Positions 36,957 to 45,214 of a stretch of 64,000 nucleotides of DNA are shown here, piece after piece. This DNA comes from Oceanicola granulosus HTCC2516. GTDB lineage: Bacteria > Pseudomonadota > Alphaproteobacteria > Rhodobacterales > Rhodobacteraceae. A program made the position numbers and the translations under genes. How positions within the stretch are numbered: position 1 is the stretch's first letter; each line of letters opens with the position of its first letter. Under the pieces are notes generated by a model that was not told the origin of the DNA, ran no database searches, and saw only the letters and a list, made by a program, of their open reading frames with translations. The stretch is taken from the NCBI RefSeq assembly GCF_000153305.1, contig NZ_CH724107.1, positions 1,131,697 through 1,195,696 of the forward strand, written 5' to 3'.

Positions 36957-37286
36957 TCAGAGAAAATCTTCGCGGTGGGGCGTGAACATGTCGATCAGGA
37001 CGCCCGCCTCGAGGCAGGTCGCGCCGTGGACGATGTTCGGCTCCTTGTAGAGGCTGTCGCCGGGGCCGACAGTGTAGGTCGCCTCGCCCACGGTGAACTC
37101 GAAGCGGCCCGAGACGACGTAGGTGATCTGCTCGTGCGGGTGGCTGTGCAGCGCCGCGACGGTGCCGGTCTCGAAGGAGACCTCGACGCACATCAGGTTG
37201 TCGTTGTAGGCGCCCACCTTGCGCGTCAGGCCACCGCCGGCGTCGACGGTCTCGGCCTCGGCGGCCGGGAAGTGGTTCTTGGTCAT
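36957..37286 (-). CDS. kdgF: KdgF-like cupin
   Basis: A 109-residue single-domain cupin. KdgF speeds the conversion of unsaturated (4,5-) monouronates released by lyases into linear ketouronates (DKI/DEH). The metal ligands appear as the HSHPHEQITYVVSGRFEFTVG motif (His-His-Glu/Gln pattern, about residues 47-69) and the later His in EPNIVHGATC. The size matches KdgF. Its position directly after the exo-lyase gene, 16 bases away, is the expected order for this pathway. It is cytoplasmic. Confidence 0.85.
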   Translation of the reverse strand: MTKNHFPAAEAETVDAGGGLTRKVGAYNDNLMCVEVSFETGTVAALHSHPHEQITYVVSGRFEFTVGEATYTVGPGDSLYKEPNIVHGATCLEAGVLIDMFTPHREDFL

Positions 37287-37302
37287 GTCTCTCGCTCCCG
37301 GA

Positions 37303-39621
37303 TCAGGTGTTGGCCAGCTTCTTCATCACGACCCTGAACGTGTTCTCGTCGGCGTCGGTGAAGTAGAGATCCGCGTCGTAGCCCTGGTCGTCGAGGAAGT
37401 TGAAGATCCGCTTCGGCGCCTCGAGCCGGTAGGGCACGAGCAGCGTCGCGATGCGGTGGCGGGTGGCGGCGGGGTAGCGCGCGGTCAGGAAGGTGCTGAC
37501 CGGCAGGCCCTCGTAATCGGCGGGATCGACGCCGGGGAAGTCTGTGGTCTGCGACAGCTCGGGCTTGCCCGCCTCCGACCAGACCACCTGCCCGTAGAAC
37601 CCCGCCTTCTCGCCCGTGTTGCGGAAGCTGGTCCGGCCGAGCTCGTAGGGGTTGTTGGCGTGCAGCAGCCAGTCGACTGTGACCGGCGTCTCGGCGTCGA
37701 CCTTGTCGACGATCACGAAGTAGCTGTTGCGCACGAAGTAGATCTCGCGCTCGGCCAGAGTCACCTCGGGCGACAGGCTCCGGTAGGCCTCGGTGGCGTC
37801 GCCGCGGATGTAGTGGTGATCCTCGCGGGGCTCGGCGGCGAGGATGCGGCCGGTGGCGGCCATCGCCTTGGCCTTGTCCTTCTCCGCGTACTGGCCCTTG
37901 CCGTTGATCAGGATCGCGTTCTTCGAGCGCGTCTGGCGCCGCCACTCGCGGTGCATCGACGAGTTGAAGGCGACGTAGTAGCCCGACTGGATCGCCAGGT
38001 CCTCGCCGTAGGCGGCCATGCAGAAGGCGTTCTGGTCGCCGTGGCTGTGGCTGATCGAGCCGAACGGCGAGGACTTGAAGACGAACTGGATGTGCTCGTC
38101 GGGGTCGTCCATCGCGTGCTGGATGCCGACCCAGCCGATGCCGCGGAAGTGGCGCAGCCCGCCCTCCGGCGGCGTCGCCTCGACCACCGGGAAGTCGGTC
38201 TGAAAGGCCATCTCGTCGAACCGGGTGTCCCACCAGCCCCAGTTGTAGAACTCCATCTCCGTGCCCGGGTTCAGGCGCAGGTTCTCCTCGCAATACCACT
38301 GGTAGGCGCCCTTGCCCGTCACCCCGCCGAACTGGCGCATGTTGAGGCCGGTCTTGATGCCCGGCAGATCGCCCTGGGTGCTGTCGTCGCCGAAGGTGGC
38401 GCGGCGGGTGTTGGGGGCCTTGCAATAGAGCGGGAAGTCGCCCGTGTTCTGCAGGAAGGGGCGCTGGTAGAGATCAATGCCGGTGTAGCTCTTCAGCCGG
38501 TTCGCGGCGTCGATGAGATAGGCCATGCCCATCATCCAGTAGTTCGTGCCCTCGGCCCACCCGCCGTCGGCGTCGCCCCAGGGCGAGTAGACGGTGAACA
38601 GGAACTCGATGCAGTAGTCGAGCCAGCCGCGCACCTCGTCGTCGCCGTCTTCCAGCAGCGCGATGCACGCGGGGATCAGCGTCAGCGACACCGAGCGCAC
38701 GGCGTGGCTGTCGTAGGGAAAGAGGTGGATCTTGGCGTTGACTATTGCGTGCTCGGCGATGTCGCGGGTGCGCTCGCGCAGGGCGGCGCGGACGGTGGCG
38801 CGCTCCTCCTCGGTGAGCTGGTCGTGGAGCCAGTCGTAGCCCCAGGCGAGCGCGTTGTTGACGCGGTAGGCCCACTCGTCGGTGTAGGCGCGCGAGGTGA
38901 CCCCCATCGGGTCCCAGCTCGCCGCCTCGAGCAGCTGCGCCTTGGCCTTGTCGAGCATCTCCTGGTTGCCGGTCACCTTGCCGCCGATGGCGAGGTGGCG
39001 GATCGCGTACCAGACCTCCTGCAGGTCGATGTAGGTCTGCCGCCAGATCGGCGCAACGCGCTGGTGGTTCGGGTAGCCGGCCGGCTCGCGCATAAGCTCG
39101 CGCTCCATCCACGGCAGGACCGAACCTTCGTAGAAGGCGTCCCACGCGCAGTGGGTCGGATCGACCGCCACGGCCTTGCGGAAGGCATCCAGCCGCTCGG
39201 GGGTCAGCCAGAGCCGCGGATGGGCGCGGGTCGCGCCGTCGAGCCGCACCGCGCGCGCGGGCAGCGGCGTCTCGGGCAGGTCGGCCGCGAGGGTGAAGCT
39301 GCGGGTGCTGCTCCACTCCGTCACCGGCTTGCCCGTCCCGGCGTCGCAGACCGCGTAGGACCAGTGCCACCGGCCGGGCTCCAGCACGCGGTCGGGGGTG
39401 AAGAAGTTCAGCGGGATCGGGGCGAAGGTCAGCGTGTCCTTCGCGGGAAAGTCGGCGTCGCGCGACAGGCGCAGGACGTAGGACGCCTCGTCCTCGATCA
39501 CCGGCAGCCACGAGAAGCGCGGCGGGTTCTCGACGATGTCGCTCCGCTCGGTCGGGGCGTACTGGATCGTCAGGCGGCCCGCCTTGGGTTCGTCGAGGGT
39601 CGGCAGGGTTCGGGCGAGCAT
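37303..39621 (-). CDS. PL15-type exo-oligoalginate lyase (heparinase II/III-like)
   Basis: A 772-residue protein with an N-terminal beta domain (about 1-120), an alpha/alpha toroid (about 130-390) and a C-terminal heparinase II/III-like beta domain. Its length and layout match Atu3025 of Agrobacterium, a PL15 exotype alginate lyase. By position, His306 (FPYDSHAVRS) and Tyr361 (WAEGTNYWMMG) correspond to that enzyme's catalytic His311/Tyr365, and the SHSHGDQNAF motif (about 524-533) to its conserved His region. No signal peptide is seen, so it should act in the cytoplasm on imported oligomers. Other polyuronate substrates are possible. Confidence 0.85.
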   Translation of the reverse strand: MLARTLPTLDEPKAGRLTIQYAPTERSDIVENPPRFSWLPVIEDEASYVLRLSRDADFPAKDTLTFAPIPLNFFTPDRVLEPGRWHWSYAVCDAGTGKPVTEWSSTRSFTLAADLPETPLPARAVRLDGATRAHPRLWLTPERLDAFRKAVAVDPTHCAWDAFYEGSVLPWMERELMREPAGYPNHQRVAPIWRQTYIDLQEVWYAIRHLAIGGKVTGNQEMLDKAKAQLLEAASWDPMGVTSRAYTDEWAYRVNNALAWGYDWLHDQLTEEERATVRAALRERTRDIAEHAIVNAKIHLFPYDSHAVRSVSLTLIPACIALLEDGDDEVRGWLDYCIEFLFTVYSPWGDADGGWAEGTNYWMMGMAYLIDAANRLKSYTGIDLYQRPFLQNTGDFPLYCKAPNTRRATFGDDSTQGDLPGIKTGLNMRQFGGVTGKGAYQWYCEENLRLNPGTEMEFYNWGWWDTRFDEMAFQTDFPVVEATPPEGGLRHFRGIGWVGIQHAMDDPDEHIQFVFKSSPFGSISHSHGDQNAFCMAAYGEDLAIQSGYYVAFNSSMHREWRRQTRSKNAILINGKGQYAEKDKAKAMAATGRILAAEPREDHHYIRGDATEAYRSLSPEVTLAEREIYFVRNSYFVIVDKVDAETPVTVDWLLHANNPYELGRTSFRNTGEKAGFYGQVVWSEAGKPELSQTTDFPGVDPADYEGLPVSTFLTARYPAATRHRIATLLVPYRLEAPKRIFNFLDDQGYDADLYFTDADENTFRVVMKKLANT

Positions 39622-39657
39622 GGGCTATCCTTGCGGGTCGGCGGTGACGTGGAGGGC

Positions 39658-39683
39658 GCACGGCCAGCCGGAGCCGGCCGTGC
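39658..39683. terminator. Hairpin between binding-protein and lyase genes
   Basis: GCACGGCC and GGCCGTGC form a perfect 8-bp inverted repeat with a 10-base loop in the 83-base gap after the binding-protein gene. It is probably an attenuator or RNA-stabilising hairpin that keeps the binding protein more abundant than the enzymes downstream. No T-run follows on the transcribed strand. Confidence 0.45.
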
Positions 39684-39704
39684 TGTCGATGCTATTGGAA
39701 GGCG

Positions 39705-41270
39705 TCAGCTGTACTGGCGCTCGTAGGCCGAGTTCATGACGTCGAGCACGTCCTGAAGGCCCATGTCGTTGAGCGTCTCGATGTAGTCGTCCCACTCTTC
39801 CTTGACGTCGCCCGAGCCGAGGATCCAGGCCTGCTGGCGCTCCAGCATGTAGGTCTGCAGCGACGGCCAGTAGCGGTCGTAGACCTCCTGCTCTTCCTGG
39901 TTGAAGGACACGCCGAGGAACTGCTCGACCAGCAAATCCTCGCTGTCGTAGAGCTCGATGCCCTCGCGCGCCGAGTCCCGGGTCCACTGCCACTCGTAGC
40001 GGTAATCCTGCGGGTAGCCGCGGTAGACCTGCGCGCCCTCGAGGTACATCTGGCTGTTCACCGGCTCGCCGGATTCCAGCACCTCGGGCTTGTAGACCGG
40101 CTCGCCGTCGACCATGTCCCAGGTCTTGCCCTCGACGCCGAAGTTGGCCAGCAGCGCGCCCTCCTCGGAGAACCAGTAGTCGAAGTACTTGATGGTCTCG
40201 ACCGGGTGCTCATTGGCGTAGGAGATCGCCCAGCCGTCGGGCTTCATCGGGATGCGGCGATTTTCCTCGATCCGCACGCCGCTGACCGATTTCGGCGGCA
40301 GGAAGGGAACGAAGTCGAAGCCTTCGACCTTGTCGGCGAGCGCGACGTTGTAGCCCGAGGTGGAGGCGAACCAGTCGTGGGTCATGCCGCCCAGGTTCTC
40401 GCCCAGCAGGTAGTCGCGGGCCGAGCTGCCGCGGGTGAAGAGCTCGGGGTCGATCAGGCCCTCTTCGTACCACTGGGCGATGTTGGCCAGCCCGTCGCGG
40501 TATTCGTCCTGCGCGTAGGGATGCGCCACCTGGCCGTCCTTGAGGTAGAACTGGTGATAGACGTCCGCCCCGGTCGAGCGGGCGTCCCAGAGCGTCAGCA
40601 GCCGCAGGACCTCTTCCCAGTCGCGCACGAAGAACGGGATCTCGTCCTGCATGCCGTTGCCGTTGGGGTCCTGGTCGCGGAACGCGACAAGCACCTCGTA
40701 GAGCTCGTCGACGTCGTCGGGCCGCTCCAGCCCGAGCGCGTCGAGCCAGTCCTGGCGGACGAACCAGGCGCGGGCGTATTTGCCGTCGGGCAGGTAGGGG
40801 ATGTAGTAGACGTTGCCGTCGTAGGCCGAGATCGCGTCCCAGATCTCGGGATGCTCGTCGAACCAGGCCCTGATGTTGGGCGCGTGCTCGTCAACGAGGT
40901 CGTTGAGCGGAACGAAGGCGCCCTGCGGGCCGTACTCGTTGACCGGCTGGCGGATGTTGGCGCCGCCGACGATGTCGGGCAGGTTGCCGGCGGCGAGCAG
41001 CAGGTTCATCGCCTCGGAATTGTCGGTGGTGTTGCGGCCCGAGGTCTGGTCGACCAGGTGGATGTTGGTCCGCTCGCGGGCGACTTCCTCGACCGGGTAG
41101 ATCTCGGAGGTGTCGCCGCCGGGGCCGTAGCCCTGGGCCCGGGCCCAGTGCATGTGGATCGTCAGCTCCAGAGGTTCGTCGACGATCGGCAGCTCGATGT
41201 CCTGTGCCAGGACGGGCGCGGTCATGGCCGTGCTGGCCAGCATGGCGATGGAAAGTCCTAAGGTTCGCAT
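39705..41270 (-). CDS. Extracellular solute-binding protein, AlgQ/LipO-like
   Basis: A 521-residue family 1 binding protein, as long as the alginate-binding AlgQ1/AlgQ2 of Sphingomonas A1 and longer than typical sugar-binding proteins. It has a signal peptide (MRTLGLSIAMLASTAMTAPVLAQ) and an EF-hand-like calcium loop DPNGNGMQDEIPF (about residues 203-215), which AlgQ proteins also carry at the same place. The start at 41270 avoids a long frame that shadows the permease gene. It should capture oligouronates for the two permeases upstream. Confidence 0.88.
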   Translation of the reverse strand: MRTLGLSIAMLASTAMTAPVLAQDIELPIVDEPLELTIHMHWARAQGYGPGGDTSEIYPVEEVARERTNIHLVDQTSGRNTTDNSEAMNLLLAAGNLPDIVGGANIRQPVNEYGPQGAFVPLNDLVDEHAPNIRAWFDEHPEIWDAISAYDGNVYYIPYLPDGKYARAWFVRQDWLDALGLERPDDVDELYEVLVAFRDQDPNGNGMQDEIPFFVRDWEEVLRLLTLWDARSTGADVYHQFYLKDGQVAHPYAQDEYRDGLANIAQWYEEGLIDPELFTRGSSARDYLLGENLGGMTHDWFASTSGYNVALADKVEGFDFVPFLPPKSVSGVRIEENRRIPMKPDGWAISYANEHPVETIKYFDYWFSEEGALLANFGVEGKTWDMVDGEPVYKPEVLESGEPVNSQMYLEGAQVYRGYPQDYRYEWQWTRDSAREGIELYDSEDLLVEQFLGVSFNQEEQEVYDRYWPSLQTYMLERQQAWILGSGDVKEEWDDYIETLNDMGLQDVLDVMNSAYERQYS

Positions 41271-41299
41271 GGTGTCCTCCCTGTTGCGAAAATGGCCGT

Positions 41300-42181
41300 T
41301 CATTCCTTCACTCCGCCCAGCAGGATGCCCTTGCTGAAGTACTTCTGGAGGAAGGGGTAGATGAGCAGGATCGGTATGATCGAGCAGACGATGATCGCGG
41401 CGGTGACGGTCTCGACCGAATAGGCCGCGGTCAGCAGGGTCGTGGAGAATTCCTCGTCGTCCGAGAGCTCGACGATGACCTGGCGCAGGTAGACCTGCAG
41501 CGGGATCTTGTCCTCGTCCTGGAGCAGCACCATCGCCCAGAAGAACCCGTTCCAGCGCGACACGATGCAGAACAGCGCGACGGTGGCGATGGCGGGCTTG
41601 GACAGCGGCATGTAGACCTTCCAGAGCACCTGGAACTCGTTCGCCCCGTCCATCCGCGCGGCCTCTTCGAACGATTGCGGGATCGCCTCGAAGAAGTTGC
41701 GCAGCAGGATGATGTTGAAGCCGTTGACCGCGAAGCCGATGATGATGCCGAAGTAGCTGTCGAGCAGGCCGAGGTCGCGGAAGTTCAGGAAGAACGGGAT
41801 CAGGCCGGCGTTGAACCACATGGTGAAGGCCACCATCAGGTTCCAGAACCGCCGCCCGTAGAGCTGCGGGCGCGACAGCGCGTAGGCGCCGGGGATGATG
41901 ATGAGCAGGCTCATCAGCGTGCCGAACACCGTGTAGATGAAGGTGTTGCCGTAGGAGGTCCAGAACAGCCGCTCGCTCAGCACCTGCTTGTAGGCCTCGA
42001 TGGTGAACCCGACCGGGGTCAGCAGCACGTTGCCGGCCCGCGCCTCGAACCCCGTCGAGAGCGACAGCGAGACGATGTAGATGAACGGATACAGCGTCGA
42101 GATCGTGAACAGCGCGATCAGGACCATGTTGGTGATGACGAACAGCTTGTCGCCGCGCGAGTAGAGGTTCATGTTGGCCAT
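41300..42181 (-). CDS. Carbohydrate ABC permease, LplC/AlgM2-like
   Basis: A 293-residue MalG-type permease with about six transmembrane segments (the first near residues 15-35). The EAA loop is seen as EAARMDGANEFQVLWKVYMPLSKP (about residues 185-208), which contacts the ATPase. It starts at 42181 (MANMNLYSRGDK) close behind the other permease gene. With that permease and the UgpC-like ATPase it forms an importer of the LplABC/AlgM1M2SS type, used for oligosaccharides. Confidence 0.92.
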   Translation of the reverse strand: MANMNLYSRGDKLFVITNMVLIALFTISTLYPFIYIVSLSLSTGFEARAGNVLLTPVGFTIEAYKQVLSERLFWTSYGNTFIYTVFGTLMSLLIIIPGAYALSRPQLYGRRFWNLMVAFTMWFNAGLIPFFLNFRDLGLLDSYFGIIIGFAVNGFNIILLRNFFEAIPQSFEEAARMDGANEFQVLWKVYMPLSKPAIATVALFCIVSRWNGFFWAMVLLQDEDKIPLQVYLRQVIVELSDDEEFSTTLLTAAYSVETVTAAIIVCSIIPILLIYPFLQKYFSKGILLGGVKE

Positions 42182-42192
42182 CGTCTTCCCCC

Positions 42193-43188
42193 TCACCAGA
42201 GCGACGTGCGCGAGTAGCGCTTGGAGATCGTGTTGGCGGTCATCACCAGGATGAAGGCGACCACGGCGTTGAAGAGGCCGGCGGCGGCGGCGAAGTCGTA
42301 CTGGCCGCCCTGCAGGCCCTGGCGGTAGATGAAGGTGTTCACCACGTCCGCCGTCGCATAGGTCGCCGGCTGGTAGAGCAGGATGATCATCTCGAAGCTG
42401 ATCTCGAGGATGTTGCCGATGCGGATGATCAGCATGATGATGATCGTCGGCATGATCGACGGGATGGTGATCTTCCACATCATCTGCCAGCGGCTGGCGC
42501 CGTCCACGACCGCGCTCTCGTAGAGCGTCGGCGACACCCCGGCGATGGCCGCGAGGTAGACGATCGACTGGAAGCCCGCCTCCTGCCAGATGCCGGTGCC
42601 GATGAAGATCGGGCGGAACCACTCCGGCTTGGTCAGGAAGTAGATGCTGTCGAAGCCGAGCCACTCGAGGATCGTGTTCACGATGCCCGCCGAGGGCGAG
42701 AAGGCGGTGATCACGATGCCAGCGATGATCACGGAGGAGATGAAGTGCGGCAGGTAGACGATGGTCTGCGCCGTCTTCTTGAACTTGTCGTTCAGGATCT
42801 CGTTGAACATCAGCGCCAGGAAGATCGGCACCGGGAAGCCGAAGAGCAGCCCGTAGGCGCTCATGATGATCGTGTTGCGCAGGGCGCGCAGGAACTGGTC
42901 GTTGTTGAACAGCGTCTCGGAATGCTGAAAGCCGATCCACGGGCTGTCGGCGATGCCGCGGAAGATTGAGTAGTCCTTGAAGGCGATCTGCAGGCCCCAC
43001 ATGGGCTTGTAGAGGAAGACCAGCAGCCAGACGATCGTCGGGACCAGCATCACGTAAAGCTGCCACTCGCGGCGGACGTGGTCGCCGATCCGCTGGATCC
43101 GGCCCGGCTTGCGCCGGCGCTGCGCCTCGGACGCGTCAAAGAGGAGGTTCTCGGTCGTCGGACCGGTGAAGTTGGGATCGATGCTCAT
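42193..43188 (-). CDS. Carbohydrate ABC permease, LplB/AlgM1-like
   Basis: A 331-residue MalF-type permease. A cytoplasmic N-terminus (about 1-40) precedes six predicted membrane segments (the first VMLVPTIVWLLVFLYKP). The family mark FKDYSIFRGI and the EAA loop YESAVVDGASRWQMMWKITIPSIMP are present. The start at 43188 overlaps the ATPase stop as ATGA. It pairs with the LplC-like permease encoded next. Confidence 0.92.
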   Translation of the reverse strand: MSIDPNFTGPTTENLLFDASEAQRRRKPGRIQRIGDHVRREWQLYVMLVPTIVWLLVFLYKPMWGLQIAFKDYSIFRGIADSPWIGFQHSETLFNNDQFLRALRNTIIMSAYGLLFGFPVPIFLALMFNEILNDKFKKTAQTIVYLPHFISSVIIAGIVITAFSPSAGIVNTILEWLGFDSIYFLTKPEWFRPIFIGTGIWQEAGFQSIVYLAAIAGVSPTLYESAVVDGASRWQMMWKITIPSIMPTIIIMLIIRIGNILEISFEMIILLYQPATYATADVVNTFIYRQGLQGGQYDFAAAAGLFNAVVAFILVMTANTISKRYSRTSLW

Positions 43189-44288
43189 GTCTCGGTCACC
43201 TGTCCCGGCAGCGCCTTGCCGGTCTCGGCGTCGAAGACGCGGACCAGCCCGGGCGCGATGGTGAAACCGGAGATGCCGTTCAGCACGTCCATCTGCCCCA
43301 CGGTCTCGGTGCGGATCACGAAAGGCGCGTTCTGCAGGCTGGCGTGGATCAGCGCCTCGGAACCGAGCGTCTCGATCAGGTCCACGTCGACCTCCACCCG
43401 GCCCGGCGTGTTGTCTTCGGCGATGGTGACGAACTCGGGCCGGATGCCGAGGATCACGTGCCGGCCCACCGAGTCCTGCAGCGAGGGGATCGGTGCCAGC
43501 GGCAGCCGGTTGGAGCCGAACTCGGCCACCGGCCCCGTGTCTCCCGCCGCGATGGTGGCGTCGACCATGTTCATCGGCGGCGAGCCGAGGAAGCCGGCGA
43601 CGAAGGTGTTGGCCGGGTTCAGGAACAGCTCCATCGGCGTGCCGATCTGCTCGATCCGGCCGTCGTGCATGACGACGATGCGGTCGGCGAGCGTCATCGC
43701 CTCGACCTGGTCGTGGGTGACGTAGATCGAGGTCACGCCGAGCCGCTTGTGCAGCCGCTTGATCTCGGCGCGCATCTGGGTGCGCAGCTTGGCGTCGAGG
43801 TTGGAGAGCGGCTCGTCGAACAGGAAGACCTTGGGGTTGCGCACGATGGCGCGGCCCATGGCGACCCGCTGGCGCTGGCCGCCTGAGAGGTCGGCGGGGC
43901 GGCGCTCGAGGTAGTCGGTCAGCCCGAGGATGCCGCCGACCTCCTGCACCTGCGCCTCGATCCGCTCCTTCTTCTCCTTCCGGATCCGCAGGCCGAACGC
44001 GATGTTGTCGGCCACGTTGAGGTGCGGGTAGAGCGCGTAGTTCTGGAACACCATCGCCACGTCGCGATCCTTGGGCGCGACGCGGTTCACGTGACGGCTG
44101 TCGATGGTCAGGTCGCCGTCGGTGATCTCCTCGAGCCCGGCGATCATGCGCAGCGTCGTCGACTTGCCGCACCCGGACGGGCCGACGAGGACGACGAATT
44201 CCTTCTCCCGCACTTCGAGATCGATCCCGTGGACCACCTGGACCGCGCCGTAGGATTTGACGAGCCCCTGAAGACTGACGCCGGACAT
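43185..44288 (-). CDS. Carbohydrate ABC ATPase, UgpC/AlgS-like
   Basis: A 367-residue MalK/UgpC-type ATPase with Walker A GPSGCGKSTT, signature LSGGQRQRVAMGRAI, Walker B VFLFDEPLSNLDAKLR, the switch His in YVTHDQVEAMTLADR and a C-terminal TOBE/OB domain (about 240-365) that could host regulation. It is the first gene of the ten-gene uronate operon and is read away from the gntR gene; the operator-like palindromes at 44365-44392 lie in the shared promoter region. It energises import of oligouronates. Confidence 0.95.
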   Translation of the reverse strand: MSGVSLQGLVKSYGAVQVVHGIDLEVREKEFVVLVGPSGCGKSTTLRMIAGLEEITDGDLTIDSRHVNRVAPKDRDVAMVFQNYALYPHLNVADNIAFGLRIRKEKKERIEAQVQEVGGILGLTDYLERRPADLSGGQRQRVAMGRAIVRNPKVFLFDEPLSNLDAKLRTQMRAEIKRLHKRLGVTSIYVTHDQVEAMTLADRIVVMHDGRIEQIGTPMELFLNPANTFVAGFLGSPPMNMVDATIAAGDTGPVAEFGSNRLPLAPIPSLQDSVGRHVILGIRPEFVTIAEDNTPGRVEVDVDLIETLGSEALIHASLQNAPFVIRTETVGQMDVLNGISGFTIAPGLVRVFDAETGKALPGQVTET

Positions 44289-44364
44289 GGCTCCTCCCTC
44301 TCGTGTGCCGGGCCTCCCAGCCCATGTGTTCCCTGCGGCCGATTCGGCGCCGCCTGAAACTGGG

Positions 44365-44392
44365 ATACTAGTAATTGGACTGGTATACTAGT
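44365..44392. promoter_or_regulatory. Operator pair between the ABC operon and gntR
   Basis: ACTGGTATACTAGT at 44379-44392 is a near-perfect palindrome, and a second ATACTAGT lies at 44365-44372, exactly 20 bases (two helical turns) away. The core TAGTATACCA fits the TnGTnnnACnA style of GntR/FCD operators. The same 14-mer in inverse orientation occurs at 49696-49709. It is probably bound by the adjacent GntR regulator. Confidence 0.75.
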
Positions 44393-44440
44393 CGTAACTG
44401 CGCTAACCTGTGATGAGAGCATTCAGAGAGAGGCCGAGAC

Positions 44441-45133
44441 ATGGTTCAGGTGCGCCCTGCCGGAGAACGAAGGACGAGCGTCGACGACATTTTCCACGCG
44501 ATCCAGGAGGACATCCTGAGCCTGCGGCTGCGGCCGGGGGACAAGCTCTCCGAGGCCGAGGTCGCAGCCCGGTTCGGGGTGTCGCGCCAGCCGGTGCGGG
44601 ACGCCTTCAGCCGCCTCGCCAACCTCGATCTGCTGCTGATCCGCCCGCAGCGCGCCACCGAGGTGCGCCGCTTCTCCATGCGCGAGATCGTCAAGTCGCG
44701 CTTCGTGCGCGCCTCGGTCGAGAAGGAGGTCCTGCGGCTGGCAGCCGAGAAGTGCGACGCAGTCGGCGCGGCGATGCTCAAGGCCGCCCTCGCCCAGCAG
44801 GACGAGGCGATCCGCCGGCGCGACGTCGAGGGTTTCGGCGAGCTCGATTACGACTTCCACCGCACCCTCTGCGATATCGCCCATGCGGATTTCGCCTTCG
44901 ACGTCATCATGGCCGAGAAGTCCAAGGTCGACCGGCTCTGCCTCCTCGGCCTGTCCAAGGAAGATCGGATGCCGGAGCTGGTCGCCGACCACCGGGCCAT
45001 CGCCGAGGCGGTGGAGCGGCACGACGCGGAGACCGCGGTCGCCGCCGGCGCGCGGCACCTGTCGCGGCTCGACGAGACGATCGAGAGCATCTCGGCCACC
45101 AACCAGGACTACTTCGAACCCGAAGACCTGTAG
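44441..45133 (+). CDS. GntR family (FadR/FCD) transcriptional regulator
   Basis: A 230-residue regulator with an N-terminal winged helix (about 12-78: LSEAEVAARFGVSRQPVRDAFSRLANLDLLLI) and a C-terminal FCD ligand domain with the usual metal-site residues spread over FGELDYDFHRTLCDIA, DHRAIAEAVERHD and ARHLSRLDE. Regulators of this family sense sugar acids such as KDG or uronates. It is divergent from the ABC operon and flanked by the palindromes that recur at dctP and the Gfo/Idh-ManD operon, so it is the best candidate for a local repressor of all three. Confidence 0.92.
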   Translation: MVQVRPAGERRTSVDDIFHAIQEDILSLRLRPGDKLSEAEVAARFGVSRQPVRDAFSRLANLDLLLIRPQRATEVRRFSMREIVKSRFVRASVEKEVLRLAAEKCDAVGAAMLKAALAQQDEAIRRRDVEGFGELDYDFHRTLCDIAHADFAFDVIMAEKSKVDRLCLLGLSKEDRMPELVADHRAIAEAVERHDAETAVAAGARHLSRLDETIESISATNQDYFEPEDL

Positions 45134-45214
45134 GCCGAGAATGCCCATCCCGCTCCGCAGGTCGTCGCCGGGGGCCGCCGCCGGCGCCCCGCGCCCGGAG
45201 GCCCGCGCCTCCGC

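Noticed and set aside
42193-44325. 710-codon minus-strand frame spanning the ATPase and LplB-like permease genes
   Set aside because: Only the segment from 43188 is a protein with family features; the upstream part reads the ATPase gene in the wrong frame, so it is not an ATPase-permease fusion.
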